This document shows, piece after piece, positions 28,280-36,963 of a stretch of DNA of 40,857 nt. Location of the stretch: assembly GCA_001683895.1 (NCBI GenBank), contig LXQJ01000041.1:143376-184232 (forward strand), in the 5' to 3' direction. A program made the translations under genes and the position numbers. This stretch comes from Luteimonas sp. ANT-B3E. GTDB lineage: Bacteria; Pseudomonadota; Gammaproteobacteria; Xanthomonadales; Xanthomonadaceae. The notes beneath the pieces were generated by a model. That model had not been told where the DNA came from and did no database searches. It worked only from the letters and a program-made list of their open reading frames with translations. The number at the start of each line of letters is the position of its first letter. Position 1 is the first letter of the stretch.

Positions 28280-31200
28280 ATGAACCTCTTCACGCGCCGC
28301 CTGGCGCCCGTGCTGCTGGCGGCTGCCGCCATGGTCGCTGGCCCGCTGCACGCCCAGTGCGTCAGCCTCAACGCCGTCGACGTCGCGTCCGTGCAGGACT
28401 TCGACACGCTGGCCACCGCCGGTACCACCAACGAACTGGTGCTGCCAGGCTGGCAGATGCTCGAGACTGGGACCAGCGCCCGCGCCGACCAGCGCTACGC
28501 CGCCGACACCGGTGCCAGCAATTCGGGCGACACCCTCAGCCTGGGAGCCGCCGGCAGCGGCGAGCGTGCGCTTGGCGCCCTGCGCAGCGGCACCCTGGCA
28601 TCGACCTTCGGCGCCTGCTACGCCAACAACACCGGCGCACCCATCAACGCGCTGCAGCTGGCCTACACCGGCGAGCAGTGGCGCCTGGGCGCGGTCAACC
28701 GCACCGACACGCTGCAGTTCGCGTACAGCCTGGACGCGACCGACCTCGCGACTGGCGCCTGGACCGACGTCGCCGCGCTCGACTTCAGCAGCCCTGTTAC
28801 CACCGGTGCCCTGGGCGCACGCGACGGCAACGCCGCCGCCAACCGCACGGCGCTGTCGGCAACCGTGGACGCGCTGGCCATCCCCCAAGGCGCCACGTTC
28901 TGGATCCGCTGGACCGACGTCGACGCCAGCGGCGCCGACGACGCGCTCGCGGTCGACGACGTCTCGGTCACGGCGATCGGCGCCGGCGGCGGCGGCAACC
29001 CGGTGCTGACGGTCAACGACACCGCGGCCGCCGAGGGCGACAGCGGCACGACGCCGTTCTTCTTCACCTTCAGCCTCAGCGCGCCTGCACCCTCCGGCGG
29101 CGTAGCGGTCACCTACGCCACTGCCGACGGCACCGCGACCGCCGGCGAGGACTATGTCGCCCGCGGCCTGACCACGGTGACGATCGTCGAGGGCGCCAGT
29201 TCCACCACGATCACCATCAACGGCATCGGCGACACCGTCGCCGAGCCCAACGAGACCTTCTTCGTCGACATCAGCGCCGCGACCAATGCGGTCATCGGCA
29301 ACGCGCGCGCCGTCGGCACGATCATCAACGACGACTTCACGCTGGTCCCGATCAGCCAGGTCCAGGGCAGTGGCAACACCTCCCCGCTGCTGGGCCAGGT
29401 GGTGACCGCGCGCGGCGTGGTCACCGGCCGCAAGAACAACGGCTTTTACTTCCAGACGGTCGACGGCGACGACGACGGCGACGACGCCACGTCGGAGGGC
29501 CTGTTCGTGTTCACCGCGGGCGCGCCGCCGGCGACCGCCGCCGTCGGCAACCTGGTGCTGGTCACCGGCACCGTGGCCGAGTTCGTGCCCGCCGCGGATC
29601 CAGGCCAGCTGTCGCTGACCCAGCTCACCTTCGCCGAGGTCACGCTGCTCACCATCGACAACCCGCTGCCGGCGCCGGTGGTCCTGACCACGACGTTCCC
29701 CGACCCCGCGGGTCCGCTCGACCAACTCGAGCGCGTCGAGGGCATGCGCGTGACCGCGCCATCGTTCACCGTCGTCGCCCCGACCCGCGGCAACACCAGC
29801 GAGCAGAACGCGACCAGCACCAGCAACGGCATCTTCAATGTCGTCGTCACCGGCACCACGCGTCCGTTCCGCGAGCCCGGCATCCAGGCACCGGACATGC
29901 CGCCTTCGGGGAGCATCCCGCCGATCCCGCGCTTCGACGCCAACCCCGAGCTGCTGACCGTCACCAGCGCCGCGGGCGGTGCACCCGCGCTCGACGTCGC
30001 CGCGGGCACCACGCTGGCCGGCCTCGTCGGCCCGCTGGACTACGGCTTCCGCCGCTACACCGTGTTGCCGCAGCCGGGCACCACCCCCACTGTCGCCGAT
30101 GCGCCGGTGCCGACGCCGGCGCGGCTGCCCGTGCCCGACGAGTTCACGGTCGCGACCTACAACCTCGAGCGCTTCTTCGACACCGTGAACGATCCCGCCA
30201 CCAGCGACCCGGTGCTGACGCCGGCCGCGCTGGAGCGCCGGCTGGCCAAGGCGTCGCTGGCGATCCGCGACTTCCTGCACGCGCCTGACGTGCTCGGAAC
30301 GGTCGAGGTCGAGAACCTCGCGGTGCTGGAGCTGCTCGCCGCACGCGTCAATGCCGATGCGGTCGCCGCCGGTGGCACTGACCCGGGCTATGTCGCGTAC
30401 CTCGAGGAAGGCAATGACGTCGGCGGCATCGACGTCGGCTTCCTGGTGCGCACCGGCGAGGTCCGTCCCGGCGTCCCACGCGTGCAGGTGCTGTCGGTCG
30501 TGCAGCGGGGCGCGGACACCATGTGGACCGAGCCCGGAGGCGGCAGCAGCCTGCTCAACGACCGGCCACCGCTGCAGCTCGATGCCGTGCTGCACTTCGC
30601 CGATGGCCGCATGTTCCCGGTCACGGCGATCGTGGTCCACAGCCGCTCGCTGAGCGGCGCCAATGCCGCGACCAGCAACGGCGAGCGCATCCGGGCCAAG
30701 CGCCAGGCGCAGGCCGAGTTCCTGGCCCAGCTTGTGCAGGGCCTGCAGGTCGCGGACCCCAACCGCGCGATCACCGTCACCGGCGATTTCAACGCCTTCG
30801 AGTTCAACGATGGCTACGTCGACGCGCTGGGCACCATCACCGGCATGCCGAGCCCCGACGAGGCCACGGTCGTTCCCGGCGACGGCGCCGACCTGGTCGA
30901 GCCGGACCTGCTGAACCTCTACCTGCTTGAGCCGGCGGACCAGCGCTACTCGTTCGTGTTCGACGGCAGCGCGCAGTCGCTCGACCACGTCCTCGTGAAC
31001 CAGGCGCTGGGCGCTGCGGTCGCCGGCATCGGGCTGGACCATGCGCGCATCAACGCCGACTTCCCGCTGGTCGCGCGCAATGACAGCACGTCACCGTCGA
31101 GGCTGTCGGACCACGATCCGGTGGTGGCCTATTTCCGCCTGGATGCGCTGGCGTTCGCAGACCTCGGCGTGGTGGCGGAAGCGGTCGTGGACAACGTCGA

Positions 31201-31939
31201 CGTCGATGGCCAGCTGGCGTATGCGGTCACGCTGACCAACGCGGGTCCCGATGCGGCGTCGTTCCCCGGCATCGGCTTCGCGCTTGATGCGGTGGTGGTC
31301 GACATGGCGGTAGCGGCGCCCACCGGCTGGAGCTGCGACGCAGCATCGGTCGTGGCCGACACGACGACCATGGCCTGCACCGCGGCGACCCTCGCCGACG
31401 CGGCGAGTGCGTCGTTCACCGTTACCGCGACGGCCCCGGCGTCCGCCGGCGGCGACGTCGTGACGCTTGCCGCGGCTGCGACCTCGCAGACGCAGGATCC
31501 CGACGAGGACGACAACGCCGACAACGCTGCGGTATCGGTGGCGGCGTCCGCGGACCTGTCGGTCGCGATCGGCGGGCCGGCGGTCGTGGTGCGCGGCAAC
31601 ACCGCCACGTACACGGTGGCGCCGCGTAACGACGGCCCCAGCGCCGCGGTCGATACCGTGGTCACGATCGACGCCGGCATCGCCGCGGCCAACGTCACTT
31701 TGGCCGCGCCTGCCGGGTGGGCGTGCCAGCGCCAGCCGGGGAGCTTCCGCATCGCGTGCACCTTGGACGATGCGTTCGCCATCGCCGCGACGCCGGTGTT
31801 CACGCTCCAGGTGGCCACCGTCGGCAAGCTTGTCGGCACCGGTTTCACCGTACGCGCCGCCGTGCGGTCGGCGGCCAACGACCCGGATATGGACGACAAC
31901 ACGGCCGCCCTTGGCGTGCGCATCAACCGCGGGCGCTGA
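28280..31939 (+). CDS. Large secreted endonuclease/exonuclease-phosphatase family protein with Calx-beta and OB domains (ExeM/NucH type)
   Basis: The 1219-residue protein has a signal peptide (cleavage near PLHA-QC). After an N-terminal beta-rich region come a Calx-beta domain (about 241-352, with AEGDSGTTPFFFTFSLSAP and ATAGEDYV), an OB-fold of the NucH/YhcR type (about 357-440, VVTARGVVTGRKNNGFYFQTVDGD) and a catalytic nuclease domain (about 620-950). The nuclease domain holds VATYNLERFFDT, VTGDFNAFEFNDGY near 832 and LSDHDPVVAYF near 943, which carry the family's metal and catalytic residues. Two DUF11-like beta repeats follow (about 955-1219, VALTNAGPDAAS-type and YTVAPRNDGPSAAVDTVVTI). 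It probably degrades extracellular DNA for nutrient uptake or biofilm remodelling. GGGGAG lies before the ATG. No GlyGly-CTERM or other sorting tail is present. Confidence 0.9.
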   Translation: MNLFTRRLAPVLLAAAAMVAGPLHAQCVSLNAVDVASVQDFDTLATAGTTNELVLPGWQMLETGTSARADQRYAADTGASNSGDTLSLGAAGSGERALGALRSGTLASTFGACYANNTGAPINALQLAYTGEQWRLGAVNRTDTLQFAYSLDATDLATGAWTDVAALDFSSPVTTGALGARDGNAAANRTALSATVDALAIPQGATFWIRWTDVDASGADDALAVDDVSVTAIGAGGGGNPVLTVNDTAAAEGDSGTTPFFFTFSLSAPAPSGGVAVTYATADGTATAGEDYVARGLTTVTIVEGASSTTITINGIGDTVAEPNETFFVDISAATNAVIGNARAVGTIINDDFTLVPISQVQGSGNTSPLLGQVVTARGVVTGRKNNGFYFQTVDGDDDGDDATSEGLFVFTAGAPPATAAVGNLVLVTGTVAEFVPAADPGQLSLTQLTFAEVTLLTIDNPLPAPVVLTTTFPDPAGPLDQLERVEGMRVTAPSFTVVAPTRGNTSEQNATSTSNGIFNVVVTGTTRPFREPGIQAPDMPPSGSIPPIPRFDANPELLTVTSAAGGAPALDVAAGTTLAGLVGPLDYGFRRYTVLPQPGTTPTVADAPVPTPARLPVPDEFTVATYNLERFFDTVNDPATSDPVLTPAALERRLAKASLAIRDFLHAPDVLGTVEVENLAVLELLAARVNADAVAAGGTDPGYVAYLEEGNDVGGIDVGFLVRTGEVRPGVPRVQVLSVVQRGADTMWTEPGGGSSLLNDRPPLQLDAVLHFADGRMFPVTAIVVHSRSLSGANAATSNGERIRAKRQAQAEFLAQLVQGLQVADPNRAITVTGDFNAFEFNDGYVDALGTITGMPSPDEATVVPGDGADLVEPDLLNLYLLEPADQRYSFVFDGSAQSLDHVLVNQALGAAVAGIGLDHARINADFPLVARNDSTSPSRLSDHDPVVAYFRLDALAFADLGVVAEAVVDNVDVDGQLAYAVTLTNAGPDAASFPGIGFALDAVVVDMAVAAPTGWSCDAASVVADTTTMACTAATLADAASASFTVTATAPASAGGDVVTLAAAATSQTQDPDEDDNADNAAVSVAASADLSVAIGGPAVVVRGNTATYTVAPRNDGPSAAVDTVVTIDAGIAAANVTLAAPAGWACQRQPGSFRIACTLDDAFAIAATPVFTLQVATVGKLVGTGFTVRAAVRSAANDPDMDDNTAALGVRINRGR

Positions 31940-31957
31940 CGCAGGCGCGGTGCCAAG

Positions 31958-31990
31958 GGAGCGCGGCGCAGGCCGCGCTCCTTTTTTTTT
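31958..31990 (+). terminator. Strong rho-independent terminator of the nuclease gene
   Basis: GGAGCGCGGC and GCCGCGCTCC form a perfect 10-bp stem with a four-base loop (GCAG), followed by nine T residues. It insulates the downstream pdh-type operon. Confidence 0.95.
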
Positions 31991-32047
31991 GCGCGCCCGG
32001 CACGCAGCGATGCCGCAACGCGCAACGACCCGTCACCGGGCGCCGGG

Positions 32048-32053
32048 TATCAT
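32048..32053 (+). promoter_or_regulatory. Probable -10 element of the 2-oxoacid dehydrogenase operon
   Basis: TATCAT lies 34 bases before the chosen pdhA ATG at 32088. It overlaps an alternative in-frame ATG at 32052, which argues against that start. No strong -35 is seen. Confidence 0.4.
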
Positions 32054-32087
32054 GGCCGGCCCCGTGACCGACCGGAATCCTGCACGC

Positions 32088-33176
32088 ATGAGCGTTGCCG
32101 CCACCTTCGAGATCGAGTACCTGCAGTACCTCGGCGCCGACGGCCAGCTGGTCGCCGAGCTGCCACCCGAGGCGCCCGACGCCGCCGCGCTGCTGCCGCT
32201 GTTCAAGCAGATGCTGTACGTGCGCACCTTCGACACCAAGGCGATCGCGCTGCAGCGCACCGGCAAGCTGGGCACCTATGCCGCCTGCCTGGGCCACGAG
32301 GCGACGCATGTCGGCATCGGCGCCGCCATGCGCCCCGAGGACGTGTTCGCGCCCAGCTACCGCGAGTACGGCGCGCAGTTCATGCGCGGCGTGCGCCCGC
32401 GCGAGGTGCTGATGTACTGGGGCGGCGACGAGCGCGGCAACGACTTCGCCGGCCCGAAGCACGACTATCCCTGGTGCGTGCCGATCGCGACCCAGTGCCT
32501 GCATGCCGCCGGCGCGGCGCTGGCGTTCAAGCTGCGCCGCGAGCCGCGCGTGGCGGTGACCTGCTGCGGCGACGGCGGCAGCTCCAAGACCGACACCTAC
32601 GCCGCCATCAATTCCGCGGGCGCGTACACGCTGCCGTTCGTGCAGTGCATCATCAACAACGGGTGGGCGATCTCGGTGCCGCGCTCGGCGCAAACCGGCG
32701 CGAAGACGCTCGCGCAAAAGGGCATCGCCGGCGGCTTGCACTGCCTGCAGGTGGACGGCAACGACCTGTTCGCGGTGCTCGAAGGCATGCGCCGGGCCAT
32801 GGAGCGCGCGCGCGGCGGCGAGGGCGGCAGCGTGATCGAGTTCATGACCTACCGCCTGCACGACCACACCACCGCCGACGATGCGCGCCGCTACCGCGGC
32901 GAGGACGAGGTCAAGCAGGCCTGGACACGCGATCCGATGACCCGCCTGCGCACTTGGCTGACCGCGCAGGGCGCGTGGGACGCGGCGCAGGAGGCCGCCT
33001 GGGCCACCGAGTGCGGGGCGTCGGTCGACGTCGAGATCAATGCCTACCTGGAGTCCAAGGTACAGCCCGTGGAGGCGATGTTCGACTACCTGTACGCGGA
33101 CCCGCCGCCCGACCTGCTGGCGCAGCGCGCGGACGCGATGGCGATCGACCGCGCCGCGGCGGAGAAGCGCGCATGA
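32088..33176 (+). CDS. pdhA: 2-Oxoacid (pyruvate or branched-chain) dehydrogenase E1 alpha subunit
   Basis: With the next gene product this forms the thiamine-diphosphate-dependent alpha2beta2 E1 enzyme, which decarboxylates a 2-oxoacid and passes the acyl group to E2. The 362-residue protein has LQRTGKLGTYAACLGHEATHVGIG, SYREYGAQFMRGV and the thiamine motif GDG(161-163)-26 residues-NN(190-191), exactly the expected spacing. The substrate-loop region reads YRLHDHTTADDARRYR. I chose the ATG at 32088; an in-frame ATG at 32052 overlaps the probable -10. Pyruvate is the usual annotation, but branched-chain oxoacids are equally possible, since relatives of this organism make iso-branched fatty acids. 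The stop overlaps pdhB by four bases. Confidence 0.93.
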   Translation: MSVAATFEIEYLQYLGADGQLVAELPPEAPDAAALLPLFKQMLYVRTFDTKAIALQRTGKLGTYAACLGHEATHVGIGAAMRPEDVFAPSYREYGAQFMRGVRPREVLMYWGGDERGNDFAGPKHDYPWCVPIATQCLHAAGAALAFKLRREPRVAVTCCGDGGSSKTDTYAAINSAGAYTLPFVQCIINNGWAISVPRSAQTGAKTLAQKGIAGGLHCLQVDGNDLFAVLEGMRRAMERARGGEGGSVIEFMTYRLHDHTTADDARRYRGEDEVKQAWTRDPMTRLRTWLTAQGAWDAAQEAAWATECGASVDVEINAYLESKVQPVEAMFDYLYADPPPDLLAQRADAMAIDRAAAEKRA

Positions 33177-34183
33177 GCGCCGCCGAAGCACATGCCGCCG
33201 GGCCCGCCGCGATCACGCTGATCGAGGCGATCACCCAGGCGCTGGCGTACGAAATGCGCACCGACGACACCGTGGTCGTACTCGGCGAGGACGTCGGCGT
33301 GAACGGCGGCGTGTTCCGCGCCACCGCCGGCCTGCAGGCCACCTTCGGCGCCGAGCGCGTGCTCGACACGCCGCTCGACGAGACCACCATCGCCGGGCTC
33401 ACCGTCGGCCTCGCGTCGCAGGGCATGAAGCCGGTCGCGGAGGCGCAGTTCGACGGATTCATGTACCCGATGGTCGACCACATCATCTGCCACGCCGCGC
33501 GCTTCCGTTACCGCACGCGCGGCCGCCTGACCTGCCCGATGGTGCTGCGCGTGCCGTGGGGCGGCGGCATCCGCGCCCCGGAGCACCACTCCGAGGCCAA
33601 CGAGGCGATCTTCACCAACGTGCCCGGGCTGCGCGTGGTGCTGCCGTCGTCGCCGGCGCGCGCCTACGGGCTGCTGTTGGCTGCGATCCGCGACCCGGAC
33701 CCGGTGATCTTCATGGAGCCCAAGCGCATCTACCGGCAGTACAAGGAGGTCGTCGCCGACGACGGCGAGGCGCTGCCACTCGACGTCTGCTACGTGCTGC
33801 GCGACGGCGCCGACCTGACGCTGGTGACGTGGGGCGCGCAGGTCAAGGAGACGCTGGAAGCCGCGGAAGTGCTCGCCGGCGACGGCATCAGCGCCGAGGT
33901 CATCGACGTCGCCACGCTGCGCCCGCTGGACTTCGCGACCATCGCCGAATCGGTCGCCAAGACCGGCCGCTGCGTGATCGTGCACGAGGCGCCCAAGACC
34001 GCCGGCTTCGGCGCCGAGATCGCCGCCCGCCTGGCGGAGGAATCGATGTACGACCTGCGGGCACCGGTCGAGCGCGTCACCGGCTACGACACGCACATTC
34101 CACTGTTCCGGCTGGAGATGAAATACCTGCCCAGCGTGGACCGCATCGTCGCCGCCGCGAAGCGCGCGATGGCTGCGGGCTGA
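33173..34183 (+). CDS. pdhB: 2-Oxoacid dehydrogenase E1 beta subunit
   Basis: The 336-residue protein has the transketolase-type pyrimidine-binding domain and C-terminal domain of E1 beta. Family blocks are LIEAITQALAYEMRTDDTVVVLGEDVGVNGGVFRAT, RVLDTPLDETTIAGLTVGLASQGMKPVAEAQF, RVPWGGGIRAPEHHSEANEAIFTNVPGLRVVLPSSP, PVIFMEPKRIYRQYKEVV and EAPKTAGFGAEIAARL. The glutamate in LGEDVG is in the position that touches the thiamine cofactor. The start overlaps the pdhA stop (ATGA), a sign of equal expression of the two subunits. pdhC follows after 90 bases. Confidence 0.95.
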   Translation: MSAAEAHAAGPAAITLIEAITQALAYEMRTDDTVVVLGEDVGVNGGVFRATAGLQATFGAERVLDTPLDETTIAGLTVGLASQGMKPVAEAQFDGFMYPMVDHIICHAARFRYRTRGRLTCPMVLRVPWGGGIRAPEHHSEANEAIFTNVPGLRVVLPSSPARAYGLLLAAIRDPDPVIFMEPKRIYRQYKEVVADDGEALPLDVCYVLRDGADLTLVTWGAQVKETLEAAEVLAGDGISAEVIDVATLRPLDFATIAESVAKTGRCVIVHEAPKTAGFGAEIAARLAEESMYDLRAPVERVTGYDTHIPLFRLEMKYLPSVDRIVAAAKRAMAAG

Positions 34184-34273
34184 CGGCACTGCACCGCAAC
34201 GATCATCCGCGCGAAGTGGCCAACGGCCCGCGCGCGGCACCCAGATGACTGCGTCACCGGAGACCGCAACCAC

Positions 34274-35707
34274 ATGGCCGACACCAAGACCTTCTACCTT
34301 CCCGACCTCGGCGAGGGCCTGCCCGACGCGACCATCGTCGAGTGGTTCGTCAAGGAGGGCGACCGCATCCGCCTCGACGACAACCTGGTGTCGATGGAAA
34401 CCGCGAAGGCGGTGGTCGAGGTGCCGTCGCCGTTCTCGGGCAAGGTCGTGCGCCTTGCCGGTGCCGCCGGCGACGTCGTCGTGACCGGGGCGATGCTCGC
34501 GGAGTTCACGCTCGACGCCAGCCAGCCGCAGCGCGCCGATGGCCAGGACACCGGCCACCACCACGGCCCGCCAAAGACCGGGCACGGCGTCGGCAGCCAG
34601 GATCCGGCGCCCGACGACCGCGTGGTCGCGTCCAGCGAAGGCGGCGCCATCGTCGAGGACGACGCCCCGCCACCGGAGCACAAGTCCGAGGCCGGGGACG
34701 GCGCGCGCAGCGACAGCGGCACCGTGGTCGGCGCGATGCAGTCATCCGACACCGTCCACGCCGAGCAGGCGTACGCGGTGGGCGGCGTCAAGGCGATGCC
34801 GGCGGTGCGCGCGCAGGCGCGCAAGCTCGGCGTCGACCTCGCGCGCGTGCGTGGCAGCGGCGCCGACGGCGTGGTCACGATGGCTGACGTCAAGCAGGCC
34901 GCGGCCGACGGCAGCGCGTGCGCGGGAAGCGATCCAGGCGCGCGCGAACCCCGCGACAACGATGGCGCCCGCGCCGCCGCACCGGCCCCGTCGCGCGACC
35001 CCGCGCAGCGCACCGCGCTGTCGGCGTCGGGCAAGCCGATGCGCACGCAGCCGCCGGACGTGTCCGCCAGCGGCCAGCCGGAGCAGTTGAAGGGCGTGCG
35101 CCGCAACATGGCGCGGGTCATGGCCGACGCGCATGCCAAGGTGGTCCCGACCACGCTGACCGACGACGCCGACATCCACGCCTGGACCCAGGGCAACGAC
35201 TTGACCGGCCGCCTGGTGCGCGCGATCTGCGTCGCCGCGCAGGCGGTGCCGGCGCTCAACGCGTGGTTCGACGGTGACAAGCTGACGCGCACGCTGCACC
35301 GCCAGGTCGACATCGGGATCGCGGTCGATACCGACGACGGCTTGTTCGTTCCGGCGCTCCGTAACGCCGACGTGCTCGATGCGCGCGGGGTGCGCGAGGC
35401 CGTCAACCGGCTGCGCGCGCAAGTCACCGACCGCAGCATCCCGGCCAGCGAGCTGTCCGGCTACACCATCTCGCTGTCGAATTTCGGCATGTTCGCCGGT
35501 CGCTACGCCACGCCCGTGGTGGTGCCGCCGACGGTCGCGATCGTCGCCGCCGGCCGCGGCCGCCACCAGGTGATGCCGGTAATGGGCGGCTTCGAGTCGC
35601 ACAGGGTCATCCCGCTGTCGCTGACCTTCGACCACCGCGCGGCGACCGGCGGCGAGGCGGCGCGCTTCCTGAAGGCGATGCTCGACGACCTGGCGCTCGC
35701 GCAGTAG
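34274..35707 (+). CDS. pdhC: Dihydrolipoamide acyltransferase (E2) of the 2-oxoacid dehydrogenase complex
   Basis: E2 carries the acyl group on lipoic acid and transfers it to coenzyme A. The 477-residue protein has one N-terminal lipoyl domain (residues 3-78) with the lipoylated K45 in SMETAKAVVEV. A long linker (about 80-170) follows, rich in His, Asp, Pro and Gly and containing GHHHGPPKTGHG. Next is a peripheral-subunit-binding domain (about 174-212, MPAVRAQARKLGVDLARVRGSGADGVVTMADV). After a second linker comes the catalytic domain, ending in LTFDHRAATGGEAARFL with the catalytic histidine and the downstream glycines. GGAG lies before the ATG. No E3 (lipoamide dehydrogenase) gene follows, so it is shared or elsewhere. 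Confidence 0.95.
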   Translation: MADTKTFYLPDLGEGLPDATIVEWFVKEGDRIRLDDNLVSMETAKAVVEVPSPFSGKVVRLAGAAGDVVVTGAMLAEFTLDASQPQRADGQDTGHHHGPPKTGHGVGSQDPAPDDRVVASSEGGAIVEDDAPPPEHKSEAGDGARSDSGTVVGAMQSSDTVHAEQAYAVGGVKAMPAVRAQARKLGVDLARVRGSGADGVVTMADVKQAAADGSACAGSDPGAREPRDNDGARAAAPAPSRDPAQRTALSASGKPMRTQPPDVSASGQPEQLKGVRRNMARVMADAHAKVVPTTLTDDADIHAWTQGNDLTGRLVRAICVAAQAVPALNAWFDGDKLTRTLHRQVDIGIAVDTDDGLFVPALRNADVLDARGVREAVNRLRAQVTDRSIPASELSGYTISLSNFGMFAGRYATPVVVPPTVAIVAAGRGRHQVMPVMGGFESHRVIPLSLTFDHRAATGGEAARFLKAMLDDLALAQ

Positions 35708-35735
35708 TCGCGGGCCGCCAGGTCAGCGCCTCGCG

Positions 35736-36815
35736 CTAGTCCTCGGCCGCAACCACGCGGTCGCGGCCGCGGGCCTTGGCGCGGTACAGTGCCTGGTCGG
35801 CGCGCTCGAACACCTGCTCCGGCACCTCGCACGCCGGGTCGCCCGCGGCCAGCCCCACCGACACCGTCAGCGCGAACGGCATCGCGCCCGCGTGCAGCGC
35901 GCGCCGGATGCGCTCGGCGATCTCGAACGCGTTGGCCAGGCTGGTGTCGGGCAGGATCAGCAGGAAATCCTCTCCGCCCCAGCGGATTGCGACATCCTGG
36001 CCGCGGATGTTGTCGGCAATGACGTTGGCGACCGCGCGCAGCGCCTTGTCGCCCAGCAGATGGCCATGGCGGTCGTTGACCTGCTTGAAATGGTCGATGT
36101 CGACGATCGCCAGCACGTAACCCGCGCGCTCCAGGCGCGCCAGTATCGCCGGGTCCCGTCGCATCTGCGCCAGCGAGGCGCGGTTGGGAAGGCCGGTCAG
36201 AGGATCGACACCGACGACGCGCTTCAGGTCGTCGTGGCGCTGCTGCAGGGAGGCGCGCTCGGTCTCCATCCGACGCGTGGCCTGGCGCCCGGCGGACAGC
36301 TGCGCGCCCTGCTCGCGGGTCAACCGCTGCAGCTCGAACAGCCGCCGCATCTGCCGCGCCAGCGCCTCGAGCCCGTCGCGCTGCGCGCGGTCCAGCGTGC
36401 GCGGCAGGTGGTCCATGACGCACAGCGCGCCCAGCGCATGGCCCTGGGGGTCGCGCAGCGGCACGCCGGCGTAGAAGCGCAGCAGCCGGCCACCGATGTC
36501 GGTCGGGCGCATCGGCAGCGCCGGGTCGGCAAGGACGTCGTGGACCTCGAACACCGGGCCTTCGCCCTGGATGGCGCGCGCGCAGATCGACTCGGTGCGC
36601 GGCGTCTCCTGCACGCCGATCCCCACGCGCGCCTTGAACCACTGGCGCTCGCCGTCGACGAGCGTCAGCGTCGCCGCGGGCGCCGCGCACACCAGCGCCG
36701 CCAGCACGACGATGTCGTCGAAGGCCTCGTCCGACCCGTCATCCAGCAGCCCGGTCGCGTCCAGTGCGGCCTGGCGGGCGGCTTCGTCGATCGGCGGTGG
36801 GGGGGACCGGGGCAT
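35736..36815 (-). CDS. GAF-GGDEF protein, putative diguanylate cyclase
   Basis: The 359-residue cytoplasmic protein has an N-terminal GAF sensor domain (about 25-150, LTLVDGERQWFKARVGIGVQETPRTESICARAI and PLRDPQGHALGALCVMDHLPR). A coiled-coil segment (about 155-195) leads to a GGDEF domain starting at DPLTGLPNR (about 204). The active-site motif is GGEDF (280-284), with the last acidic residue Asp instead of Glu. The product-inhibition site RxxD is intact as RGQD, five residues before the motif. It would make cyclic di-GMP from GTP if the variant motif works. The ATG at 36815 gives a short natural N-terminus; no strong ribosome binding site is seen. It lies 148 bases after trpS on the same strand. 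Confidence 0.92.
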   Translation of the reverse strand: MPRSPPPPIDEAARQAALDATGLLDDGSDEAFDDIVVLAALVCAAPAATLTLVDGERQWFKARVGIGVQETPRTESICARAIQGEGPVFEVHDVLADPALPMRPTDIGGRLLRFYAGVPLRDPQGHALGALCVMDHLPRTLDRAQRDGLEALARQMRRLFELQRLTREQGAQLSAGRQATRRMETERASLQQRHDDLKRVVGVDPLTGLPNRASLAQMRRDPAILARLERAGYVLAIVDIDHFKQVNDRHGHLLGDKALRAVANVIADNIRGQDVAIRWGGEDFLLILPDTSLANAFEIAERIRRALHAGAMPFALTVSVGLAAGDPACEVPEQVFERADQALYRAKARGRDRVVAAED

Positions 36816-36935
36816 GGCTTCTACGGAGGCCGGCGGAAGGGGCGTCAGCCACCATGCTAGCCCCCGTCCACCGCGAGCTCCGTGGCGACGGCCTGCGGGC
36901 GCGACCAGCGCCGGTGGCGGACCACCCATTTCGCC

Positions 36936-36956
36936 GGCAGCAACGGCGTTGCTGCC
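36936..36956 (-). terminator. Perfect 10-1-10 inverted repeat just after trpS
   Basis: GGCAGCAACG and CGTTGCTGCC flank a single base, seven bases after the trpS stop. As RNA it folds into a 9-bp stem with a three-base loop. No T-run follows, so it is a probable 3'-end structure rather than a classical terminator. Confidence 0.45.
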
Positions 36957-36963
36957 CGGGAGA

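Noticed and set aside
28061-31042. 993-codon open frame antisense to the secreted nuclease
   Set aside because: It is compositionally a shadow of the nuclease gene (Gly/Ala/Val/Asp repeats, no domains). The sense frame has a signal peptide, known domains and a terminator.
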